Positions 1-6,478 of a stretch of 9,292 nt of DNA are shown here, piece by piece; positions within the stretch are counted from its first letter, which is position 1, and each line of letters begins with the position of its first letter. Position numbers and translations under genes: made by a program. A model generated the notes under the pieces. The model had not been told where the DNA came from. It made no database searches and was given only the letters and a program-made list of their open reading frames with translations. The DNA is from JANRKH01 sp033761815 (lineage in GTDB: Bacteria; Pseudomonadota; Alphaproteobacteria; Rickettsiales; Rickettsiaceae), in contig JANRMF010000035.1 of NCBI GenBank assembly GCA_033761815.1, forward strand, positions 1-9,292, in the 5' to 3' direction.

Positions 1-1653
1 GAGCTTGCAAGTTGCGCACCATTCTGCTGTTGCAAAAATAAATATTATTTCTCCTTTTTCTTTATAATCAGATAGCTTTTGAGCCGAAAACTCCTCCCAG
101 TCTCTACTTCCATGGTGAAGAGTAAGATTTGTTTGGTTTGAACCTATCCAAAATGGTATATTTAAAATTCCGCCCAAAAGACATAATAATATCATCGCTT
201 TTCGTTTTATACTAGACTCAATGGCAAATCTAATCCCATAAGCTAATATTAGAACGCTAAAGGCCGAAAGAATGCCTATTTGAGCTTGCAATATCCAAAA
301 TAGCCAAAAAATTGTTAGAATCAATAATAATATAAAAAAATATTTTAAATATTTCTGCCATTTGCCTGACCTCGGCAGCAAATCTATGATTCCGGGCCAA
401 AAACTAACTAAAATATAAGGTGATGCAAATCCTATTCCTGATGTTGCGAAGATCATTATAATGACAGGAATATTCTGACTTAAGGCAAAAGTAACGCTAG
501 TTGCAAGGAAGGGTGCAGTGCAAGGTGTTGCAAGTATTGTGGAAACGAGTGAGCTTGCGATGACGTTGAGGGAATTGCTTGAGCCTGAATAGTTTAATAA
601 AAAAGGTATCTGTAAATTCAGATTTATTCTATCCAGAGAGATTCCAAGTGTAATTAAAACAAAAACAATGCATAAAATAATTACACTTGGCATTTGCAAA
701 CTGAGGCCTGCGCTAAAAAACTCTCCCGACATCTTTGCAAGGGATGCAAACACACCAAGACTTGCAAAATATATTATAATAGTTGCAATAGATATAGCAG
801 CATCTCCCCTTCTCTGAGACGGAGTTTTTGCATTGACAAGATTGAATAATTTTAGCGAAAGGACGGGGAGAACGCACGGCATAAAATTGAGAATAAATCC
901 TCCAAGCAATGAAATAGCCAGATAATATATCAGAAAATTGGAACTTGCGGTAAGAGTCTCTATATTCTCTAGCTCTAGTTCTTTTATATAATTTGTTTTG
1001 CTGAGAAAAAACTCTACTTTTCCTTTTTTATCTCTAAGCCCCTCAAAGACAGAGATCTTTAAATCCTTTTGAGATATGTTTTTTGCGGGTAAGTATATTT
1101 CCTGATTATATAAGGCAAAAATTTTACTTTCTTTGTCGCTCACCACCACCTGCAAATTGTTTTCAGAGAATTGAACCTTTTGAATTAAGTCTTCCTTTGG
1201 CGCGCGGTTCTGCGAGACTTCATCAGTATTTCCGGGTATTTCCAGTACTAGCTCATGTTTTTTTGGAAAGCATCCAAGACTATTGCACTCAACATAAGTC
1301 ATTATTAAGGTGGCTTTAGCTGGCTTATCTTGATCAATTTTCTTAATAACAATTGGAATAGATAAACTTTTAGTATAAATTGCTGTATTTTTACCATATT
1401 CTTTCTGGATTAAAGGCCAAGGCCACTGGATCTGGTGTGAGCAGATATTCTCAGGGTTTTCTAAAGCAATTTCGGAAGGTAAGCCATGTTTTGTTTGCCT
1501 GAACCAATAAATTTTTGAATCTCCATCAAGGTCGAGATTTAAGGAGATTTGGTTATTTTGATTAGCAATAAAAATTTGATCATCCGCTATTGAAAATAGA
1601 GGTAATGATAATATTATTATAATAAGGGTTTTGCGCAAGACTTGAAAATTCAT
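1..1653 (-). CDS. dsbD: DsbD/ScsB-family protein-disulfide reductase, 3' end cut by window
   Basis: The reading frame is open from ATG at 1653 to the window edge (551 codons seen). The family moves electrons from cytoplasmic thioredoxin across the inner membrane to periplasmic thiol proteins. Residues 1-23 look like a signal peptide (hydrophobic core, S-I-A before the cleavage site). A periplasmic N-terminal domain follows, with Cys123 and Cys128 in the motif ECNSLGCFP. The multi-span membrane domain starts near residue 240 and carries NFMPCVLPVLSLKL (Cys260) and ATPCTAPFL (Cys378), the two conserved half-sites of the DsbD core. A C-terminal thioredoxin-like domain begins near 515 and shows AEWCATCK (Cys546, Cys549) just before the edge. 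All three redox cysteine pairs expected of a full-length DsbD are thus present. The wording of the core motifs resembles ScsB/alphaproteobacterial DsbD more than the enterobacterial protein. The missing part should be about 80-120 residues of the thioredoxin domain. The gene is divergent from algH; no convincing promoter of its own was found. Confidence 0.9.
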   Translation of the reverse strand, partial: MNFQVLRKTLIIIILSLPLFSIADDQIFIANQNNQISLNLDLDGDSKIYWFRQTKHGLPSEIALENPENICSHQIQWPWPLIQKEYGKNTAIYTKSLSIPIVIKKIDQDKPAKATLIMTYVECNSLGCFPKKHELVLEIPGNTDEVSQNRAPKEDLIQKVQFSENNLQVVVSDKESKIFALYNQEIYLPAKNISQKDLKISVFEGLRDKKGKVEFFLSKTNYIKELELENIETLTASSNFLIYYLAISLLGGFILNFMPCVLPVLSLKLFNLVNAKTPSQRRGDAAISIATIIIYFASLGVFASLAKMSGEFFSAGLSLQMPSVIILCIVFVLITLGISLDRINLNLQIPFLLNYSGSSNSLNVIASSLVSTILATPCTAPFLATSVTFALSQNIPVIIMIFATSGIGFASPYILVSFWPGIIDLLPRSGKWQKYLKYFFILLLILTIFWLFWILQAQIGILSAFSVLILAYGIRFAIESSIKRKAMILLCLLGGILNIPFWIGSNQTNLTLHHGSRDWEEFSAQKLSDYKEKGEIIFIFATAEWCATCKL

Positions 1654-1670
1654 TAATTATACCTTATATT
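1642..1670 (+). promoter_or_regulatory. Likely sigma70-type promoter of algH
   Basis: TTGAAA at 1642-1647 and TATATT at 1665-1670 are separated by 17 bp, close to the housekeeping consensus. Transcription would begin around 1677, giving a leader of about 13 nt that just contains the GGGGG Shine-Dalgarno before the ATG at 1691. The -35 element lies inside the first codons of the divergent reductase gene. Confidence 0.5.
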
Positions 1671-1680
1671 AATAGTAAAT

Positions 1681-1685
1681 GGGGG
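1681..1685 (+). promoter_or_regulatory. Shine-Dalgarno deciding the algH start
   Basis: GGGGG lies 5 nt before the ATG at 1691. The other in-frame ATG, at 1679, has no purine-rich stretch before it and would sit almost at the predicted transcript start. The site therefore favours 1691. Confidence 0.5.
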
Positions 1686-1690
1686 TTCTT

Positions 1691-2278
1691 ATGATCGAAA
1701 AAAATAGAAACATCAGCTTTGAAAGTCTAACAGGGAAAATGCTTGTTGCCAATCCATATTGTTCATTTGGCGACATATTCGATAAAAGCGTTATTTACGT
1801 GGCAACTCACTCAGAAGAGGGTGCAATAGGTCTGATTGTCAACAAAGCAATCAGTAGACTTGGAATCAAAAAATTATACAGAATCAAGGATGAAGAAATT
1901 TCCCGCAAGCAAGATATAGAGAAAAATATCCTAATTGGAGGCCCGATGGATCCTGAGAGAAGTTTTGTGATTCACTCGGCAGATTACATGAAAAACCTAA
2001 CTTTCTCTCAGAGTAATTCCATCGCAGTTAGCTCTAGTGTTGACGTTATTAAGGATATATTAAACGGCATAGGACCCATGAAATCCAATATCGTTTTAGG
2101 ATATACTGGCTGGGGTCAAAACCAACTCGAAGAAGAAATTGAAAATAACTACTGGTTAATTCAAGATGCAGATCAGCAAATTATTTTCGGCGATGATGAC
2201 CACCTTAAATGGAGCATTGCTATTGAAAAATTTGGGATAGGCCATGGATATTTTTCATCTCAAATGGGTCATAGCTAA
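1691..2278 (+). CDS. algH: YqgE/AlgH family protein (UPF0301)
   Basis: 195 residues from the preferred ATG at 1691 (199 from an in-frame ATG at 1679). The family's conserved blocks appear in order: HSEEGAIGLIVNK at 40-52, GGPMDPERSFVIHSADY at 83-99 and GYTGWGQNQLEEEI at 137-150. Length and block order are those of a normal, intact member. The protein should be cytoplasmic: no signal peptide or membrane segment is visible. The biochemical role is not established. The name comes from a regulatory phenotype in Pseudomonas alginate synthesis, and no catalytic motif is recognised. It stands upstream of rpsA in the same direction with 140 bp between, where rpsA seems to have its own promoter, so a shared transcript is possible but not required. 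Confidence 0.93.
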   Translation: MIEKNRNISFESLTGKMLVANPYCSFGDIFDKSVIYVATHSEEGAIGLIVNKAISRLGIKKLYRIKDEEISRKQDIEKNILIGGPMDPERSFVIHSADYMKNLTFSQSNSIAVSSSVDVIKDILNGIGPMKSNIVLGYTGWGQNQLEEEIENNYWLIQDADQQIIFGDDDHLKWSIAIEKFGIGHGYFSSQMGHS

Positions 2279-2281
2279 TCC

Positions 2282-2309
2282 TTGAAATTTTCAAAATTTA
2301 GTGTATAGT
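2282..2309 (+). promoter_or_regulatory. Likely promoter of rpsA
   Basis: TTGAAA (2282-2287) and TATAGT (2304-2309) are spaced by 16 bp, directly behind the algH stop. Transcription would start near 2316, leaving a leader of about 100 nt before the rpsA ATG at 2419. A second, weaker possibility is TATACT at 2376-2381 with TTAAGC 18 bp upstream. Identified by eye only. Confidence 0.5.
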
Positions 2310-2381
2310 GTCCAAGTTAAGGCTGCTATCAATATTGTGCCTAAATTGATCTTAAGCTAAAATACTAACTAAAAATATACT

Positions 2382-2405
2382 GATTAGCTGCAGGCACGAG
2401 CTATC
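2382..2405 (+). promoter_or_regulatory. Hairpin in the rpsA leader next to the start region
   Basis: GATTAGCT (2382-2389) can pair with AGCTATC (2399-2405), giving 7 base pairs with one bulged T around a 9-nt loop. The stem ends one base before an out-of-frame ATG (2406) and 13 nt before the rpsA ATG. No good Shine-Dalgarno precedes rpsA. S1 synthesis is autoregulated through its leader in Escherichia coli, so a similar role here is plausible but inferred. Confidence 0.35.
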
Positions 2406-2418
2406 ATGAGTAATTATA

Positions 2419-4155
2419 ATGGTACCATTATTTCAAAAAATAAAAACAAAACAAAAATTTATTCCTACAATTTTCGAAGAAGGAGAGTCTGAAGATTTCG
2501 CAACTCTTATCTCAGAAGCAACCGTTTCTAAAGTAAAAGAGGGTAGTGTAGTTAGAGGGATAGTAGTTGGCATCGAAAACGATACTGTAATCGTTGATGT
2601 TGGGCTAAAAAATGAAGGTAGAATCCCTACTAGCGAATTTAAGCTAGTTGTTGATCATGAACTACCAGCAATTGGTGACGGGGTTGATGTTTACGTCGAA
2701 AAACTCGAGGGTCGCAACGGAAGAACAATGCTCAGTAGAGAGAAAGCCATCAGGGAGGAATCCTGGGTTATTCTCGAAAAAGCTCATGATACAGAAGAGC
2801 TTGTTGATGGTGTAATTTTTGGAAGAGTCAAGGGCGGATTCACTGTTGACCTATCCGGAGTTGTAGCGTTCCTGCCTGGAAGCCAAGTAGATGTTAGACC
2901 GATAAAAGATGTCGGACCTTTAATGGACATAGTCCAGCCATTTAAAATTTTAAAAATGGACAAAAAACTCGGAAATGTTGTTGTTTCTAGAAGAGCTATA
3001 TTAGAAGAGTCAAGATCTGGGGCTCGTGATGAGATGCTATCACAGATACAAGAAGGAGTTGTCCTTGAAGGTTTTGTTAAGAACATCACAGATTACGGGG
3101 CGTTTATCGATCTTGGAAGTCTTGATGGATTATTGCACGTGACAGATATTTCTTGGGCGCGTATTAACCACCCATCAGAAGTATTATCTATGGGCCAAAA
3201 GGTCAAAGTTATGGTGATTAAGTTTAATGAGGAGACTAAGAGAATTTCTCTAGGAATGAAGCAACTTGACCAAAATCCTTGGAATGGCATTAAAGATGAA
3301 TTCCCAGTTGGAAGACGCATGACAGGAAAAGTGACAAATGTAACTGAATATGGCGCATTCATTGAGATTAAAAATGGAATAGAGGGGCTTGTTCACTCAA
3401 CAGAAATCTCATGGGTGAAATCTAATCAAAATGCTAAAAAATCCCTCACAATAGGTCAGGATGTTGAGTTTGTTGTGCTTGAAGTAGATGAAGATAAGCA
3501 CAGAATTTCCTTGAGTATTAAGCAATGCAAAAACAACCCATGGCAGGAATTTGCAGAAAAGAATAAAGTTGGCGATGTTATTAAGACAGAGATCAGAAAT
3601 ATTGCTGATTTTGGTTTGTTTGTAGCGATAGGACAAGAGATAGATGGCATGGTCCATGAGTCTGATATTTCCTGGGATGCTAATGACTCAGCAATTAAAA
3701 ACTTCAAAAAAGGCGATATTATTGAGTGCAAAGTTTTATCCATAGATACTGAAAAAGAAAGAGTAAGCCTTGGTATAAAGCAGCTTGTAACCGGTCAAGA
3801 ATCCCAGTCATCATCAAGTTTTTCAAAGGGTATGGTTGTAACTGGAGTCGTTAAAGAAGTTAAAGATGATGGAGTGATCCTCGCTTTAGACAATGAGAAA
3901 GAAGGTTTTGTCAAAAAAGCAGATCTTGCTTCAGATAAGACTGAGCAAAGAACAGACAGATTCCACGTTGGGGACAAGGTGGATGCTAAAGTTCTTAGCA
4001 TGCAAAAAGATGGTACTGTTTCCCTTTCTATTAAAGCTTTAGAAATCCTTGAAAGAGAAAAAACAATCAAGGAATATGGCTCAACAGATAGTGGGGCAAG
4101 TCTTGGCGACATTCTTGGGGCTGCTCTAAGTCAGCAAACAGGATCTAAAAAGTAG
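2419..4155 (+). CDS. rpsA: 30S ribosomal protein S1
   Basis: 578 residues, the usual size for a six-domain S1. Six S1/OB-fold RNA-binding repeats can be seen at about 41-107, 128-191, 212-281, 297-369, 384-455 and 470-540. Repeats 3 to 5 are closest to consensus, with TDYGAFIDLG, TEYGAFIEI and ADFGLFVAI followed by the GLxH...ISW signature. The C-terminal tail with SLGDILGAAL is of the alphaproteobacterial type. S1 sits on the 30S subunit and helps bind and unfold mRNA, especially messages with weak Shine-Dalgarno sites. The start is fixed within narrow limits: a TGA at 2407 in the same frame excludes anything further upstream, and 2419 is the first ATG. The start lacks a clear Shine-Dalgarno, as is common for S1 genes. 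The short N-terminal extension (1-13) is basic. Downstream is a strong hairpin terminator. Confidence 0.98.
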   Translation: MVPLFQKIKTKQKFIPTIFEEGESEDFATLISEATVSKVKEGSVVRGIVVGIENDTVIVDVGLKNEGRIPTSEFKLVVDHELPAIGDGVDVYVEKLEGRNGRTMLSREKAIREESWVILEKAHDTEELVDGVIFGRVKGGFTVDLSGVVAFLPGSQVDVRPIKDVGPLMDIVQPFKILKMDKKLGNVVVSRRAILEESRSGARDEMLSQIQEGVVLEGFVKNITDYGAFIDLGSLDGLLHVTDISWARINHPSEVLSMGQKVKVMVIKFNEETKRISLGMKQLDQNPWNGIKDEFPVGRRMTGKVTNVTEYGAFIEIKNGIEGLVHSTEISWVKSNQNAKKSLTIGQDVEFVVLEVDEDKHRISLSIKQCKNNPWQEFAEKNKVGDVIKTEIRNIADFGLFVAIGQEIDGMVHESDISWDANDSAIKNFKKGDIIECKVLSIDTEKERVSLGIKQLVTGQESQSSSSFSKGMVVTGVVKEVKDDGVILALDNEKEGFVKKADLASDKTEQRTDRFHVGDKVDAKVLSMQKDGTVSLSIKALEILEREKTIKEYGSTDSGASLGDILGAALSQQTGSKK

Positions 4156-4173
4156 CAATCACAAAGCTAAAAA

Positions 4174-4222
4174 GAAGAACCCCTCGGGTGTGAGATATTC
4201 ACACTCCAGGGCTCTTTTGTTG
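4174..4222. terminator. Rho-independent, probably bidirectional terminator between rpsA and motB
   Basis: GAACCCCTCGGGTGTGA (4177-4193) pairs with TCACACTCCAGGGCTC (4199-4214) around a 5-nt loop. One unpaired C and a few mismatches interrupt the stem. Read on the plus strand it is followed by TTTTGTTGTT; read on the minus strand, by TTCTTCTTTTT. It lies between convergent stop codons at 4155 (rpsA) and 4237 (motB), exactly where a shared terminator is expected. Confidence 0.85.
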
Positions 4223-4236
4223 TTATATACACTATA

Positions 4237-5142
4237 TTAATGCTGCTCTTCTGGTATTGCGGATTGAATTTTTCCAACTGAGCTCATATTGAGAAGTATG
4301 ATAACTATTCTAGAGTTTTTAAGAGACTTAGGCTCTTTTAGGTCATACGGCTCTGTGTTTGCTCTTCCTGTGACTTTCAAAATCTGATCTTTTTTTATTC
4401 TTTGTTGATAAAATTTGCGAATAATATCCGCTCTCTCTAATGATAGAGTCCATTGATCCTTCCCCTTAATTCCTGGATCCGCCTCCTCAGAAGTGTGACC
4501 TTCTATTGCAATATAATTTGGAACACTTTTTATTAGATCTCCAATTACATATAAAAATTTATTCATATATGGCTGGATTTCTGTACTGCCTGACTTAAAG
4601 ACTGATCTATTTAGCGAGTCTATAATTTGAATTCTTATACCTTCCGGGGTTTTATCTATAATAACATTATCACTCATTTGCGAGACTTCCCCAGTTCCGT
4701 CCATGCTTTGAGCAAGATTATTCATCACGCTTACAAGTTTCGTTGCATCGCTATCAACGACCATCTCTTTTTCTTTGTTATGATCTTGTGGTTCTGTTGG
4801 GGTTCCAGGATAAAGAGATTCAGTAGATTGATTTAGGTGTAAAGTCCGAGTTAGAGGCTTGGAATTTGATTCTCCTCCAAAACCCCAGCCTCTCATCCCC
4901 CTTAAACCAGATTCTGGCATAAAATATTGCGCAACTCCCTTTAGCTGGTCAGTAGTAACAGTATTAATGAGCCACATCAGTAGGAAAAAGGCCATCATAG
5001 CTGTTACAAAGTCAGCATATGCAACTTTCCAAGCTCCGCCGTGATGCCCATCATGGTGTTTTTTTATCTTCTTGATAATAATTATGTTTTTCTTGCGACT
5101 ATCCAGCTCATTTGGTTGATCGTTGGGTTCTTCTCTAGACAT
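4237..5142 (-). CDS. motB: Flagellar motor stator protein MotB
   Basis: 301 residues; the non-rotating peptidoglycan anchor of the flagellar motor's ion channel. A basic, His-rich cytoplasmic N-terminus (1-38) leads into the single membrane segment, with the hallmark KVAYADFVTAMMAFFLLMWL at 39-58. Asp44 matches the proton-carrying Asp32 of Escherichia coli MotB. A linker with the plug region follows. The periplasmic OmpA-like peptidoglycan-binding domain (about 165-285) shows RIQIIDSLNRSVFKSGS, IEGHTSEE (213-220), LSLERADIIRKF (234-245) and NSRIVIILL. The wording is close to the enteric, proton-driven MotB rather than sodium-type PomB. It starts 2 nt after the motA stop, as last gene of a CDF-tadA-motA-motB run, and is followed by the hairpin at 4174-4222. 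No truncation or missing key residue is seen. Confidence 0.97.
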   Translation of the reverse strand: MSREEPNDQPNELDSRKKNIIIIKKIKKHHDGHHGGAWKVAYADFVTAMMAFFLLMWLINTVTTDQLKGVAQYFMPESGLRGMRGWGFGGESNSKPLTRTLHLNQSTESLYPGTPTEPQDHNKEKEMVVDSDATKLVSVMNNLAQSMDGTGEVSQMSDNVIIDKTPEGIRIQIIDSLNRSVFKSGSTEIQPYMNKFLYVIGDLIKSVPNYIAIEGHTSEEADPGIKGKDQWTLSLERADIIRKFYQQRIKKDQILKVTGRANTEPYDLKEPKSLKNSRIVIILLNMSSVGKIQSAIPEEQH

Positions 5143-5144
5143 AA

Positions 5145-6002
5145 TTATTCAACCTTGGCATTATTTATATATTTATCCGTCTCATAAAAATCTGGTCTTA
5201 GATTTTCAGGAATATTTTTTCTCATAAACTCAACGGTAATAATAGGAGCGTTGCCGCTAAGGTGACTTACAAGCCCCGCTTTAAGACATGTTATAAACAT
5301 AATTTTTTGCTCGGCATAGTTTTTTAGATAGTTCCCAACAGGGTTGAATAATCCATAAGCGAATAATATTCCCGTAAATGTTCCAACTAACGCAGCTGCA
5401 ATGAGTGACCCAAGGACTGAAGGTGGCTCTGTTATACTGCGCATTGTAACAATTACACCAAGAACAGCAGCAACAATTCCAAGAGCGGGAAGACTATCTC
5501 CTAATGCGGTTATTATTCTACTTGGAGCTAGACATTCATGTTCATAAATTTCAATATCTCTATCAAGTAGAGCTTCGAATTGGTGTGGATCTACACCCAT
5601 TGTAATTAGCCTTAAATAATCTCTAAAGAAATCCATTGCTTTTTTGTCTTTGGCAAAACTTGGGGCTTTTCTAAATAGATCGCTATCTTGTGGGTTTTCG
5701 ATGTGAGCTTCTATTGCAAGCATCCCTTTAACTTTAATGAATTTGAAAACATTGAAAGCAAGAGATAGTAATTCTAAATATTCATTTTTTGATTTATGTC
5801 TAACTTTAAATAAATATTTTAGAGAAACTAGAGTTTCTTTAATCAAGTCTAGTGAGTTACCGATAATTGTAGCGCCAATACCCGCTCCGATTATAATCAA
5901 AAGCTCATTTGGTTGATAAAGAAGGGATAATTCACCATGATGCATGACATATCCACCAATCACCGAGCCTACGACAACAAATAAACCTATAATGAACAAC
6001 AT
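5145..6002 (-). CDS. motA: Flagellar motor stator protein MotA
   Basis: 285 residues. MotA surrounds the MotB channel helix in the inner membrane and turns the rotor by contact with FliG. Four membrane segments are visible at about 2-20, 33-52, 168-186 and 200-222, with the large cytoplasmic loop between the second and third. The sequence aligns without gaps to the first part of Escherichia coli MotA. The FliG-facing charges correspond to Lys90 (Arg90 in E. coli, conservative change) and Glu98 (kept in GMLAIE). The mechanistically important prolines are Pro172 (DSLPALGIVAAVLG) and Pro221 (FNPVGNYL), matching Pro173 and Pro222. The ATG at 6002 lies inside the last codons of tadA (16-bp overlap) and has a tandem Shine-Dalgarno. 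motB follows after 2 nt, so the subunits are probably made in coupled fashion. Confidence 0.97.
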   Translation of the reverse strand: MLFIIGLFVVVGSVIGGYVMHHGELSLLYQPNELLIIIGAGIGATIIGNSLDLIKETLVSLKYLFKVRHKSKNEYLELLSLAFNVFKFIKVKGMLAIEAHIENPQDSDLFRKAPSFAKDKKAMDFFRDYLRLITMGVDPHQFEALLDRDIEIYEHECLAPSRIITALGDSLPALGIVAAVLGVIVTMRSITEPPSVLGSLIAAALVGTFTGILFAYGLFNPVGNYLKNYAEQKIMFITCLKAGLVSHLSGNAPIITVEFMRKNIPENLRPDFYETDKYINNAKVE

Positions 6003-6478
6003 CTCCTTTCTCCTAACTTTTTTTGATCTCTTATAATACGAAAGAAATTCTTCATTAATAATGTAACATTTTCTTCATATAAACCAGAATAAATATCTGG
6101 CTTATGAAAACAATTTTTAGATGCAAAGAAATTAGTTACGGATTCTACCGCTCCAAATTTCGGATCCTTTGCCCCGAAATATAATCTCCCAAGTCGGTAC
6201 ATGGAAATTGCGGAGGCGCACATTGGGCATGGTTCCAGCGTGACATATAGATCACAATCCTGTAGGTACTTTGTTTTGAGTTTTTTGGAAGCAATATTAA
6301 GAGCTATTATCTCGGCATGCTTTATTGGAGATTGTTTAGATTCTACTAAATTATGGGCTTTTGCTATGATTTTTCCGTCTATTCTTCGGACAATAACAGC
6401 ACCAACTGGCACTTCACCAGCTTCAAAGGCTTTTGCAGCCATTTGAAGGGCGAGTTGCATAAATTTATTTTGGTCCAT
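5987..6478 (-). CDS. tadA: tRNA-specific adenosine deaminase (A34 to I34)
   Basis: 163 residues from the preferred ATG at 6478. The enzyme deaminates adenosine 34 in the tRNA-Arg(ACG) anticodon to inosine, so that one tRNA reads CGU, CGC and CGA. The zinc cytidine/deoxycytidylate deaminase fold is clear: HAE at 54-56 (His zinc ligand, catalytic Glu) and TLEPCPMCASA at 80-90 with zinc ligands Cys84 and Cys87. EVPVGAVIV near residue 22 is the typical N-terminal block. The frame is open to 6508, with further ATGs at 6508 and 6487. The 6478 start gives MDQNKFMQLALQMAAKAF, which matches usual family N-termini, and cuts the overlap with the upstream CDF gene to 14 bp. The C-terminal tail (ERRCCSL) is encoded across the motA ribosome-binding region, and the stop lies inside motA. 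Guanine or cytidine deaminases share the fold, but the TLEPCPMCASAI wording fits TadA best. Confidence 0.93.
   Translation of the reverse strand: MDQNKFMQLALQMAAKAFEAGEVPVGAVIVRRIDGKIIAKAHNLVESKQSPIKHAEIIALNIASKKLKTKYLQDCDLYVTLEPCPMCASAISMYRLGRLYFGAKDPKFGAVESVTNFFASKNCFHKPDIYSGLYEENVTLLMKNFFRIIRDQKKLGERRCCSL
6003..6014 (-). promoter_or_regulatory. Tandem Shine-Dalgarno of motA inside tadA
   Basis: Read on the minus strand, AGGAGAAAGGAG runs directly into the motA ATG. The downstream GGAG touches the ATG and is too close to work for it. The upstream AGGAG, 7 nt away, is at the ideal distance and supports the start at 6002. Both lie within the tadA 3' end. Confidence 0.6.

Noticed and set aside
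1083..1319. Plus-strand open frame inside the disulfide reductase gene
   Set aside because: It lies antisense to the conserved periplasmic domain of the reductase, has no recognised motifs and no upstream Shine-Dalgarno.
2406..2492. A frameshift in rpsA joining the frame at 2406 to the main frame
   Set aside because: The upstream frame does not resemble any S1 N-terminus, and the protein from 2419 already reaches the usual length with six complete domains.
3093..3743. Long open frames on the strand opposite rpsA
   Set aside because: They are antisense to a highly conserved S1 coding region, have no recognisable protein features, and overlap each other in different frames; shadows of the real gene.
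5705..5735. Loss of the key MotA charge at Arg90
   Set aside because: A gapless alignment of the N-terminal part places Lys90 at this position and keeps Glu98, so the charge is preserved and the change is conservative.
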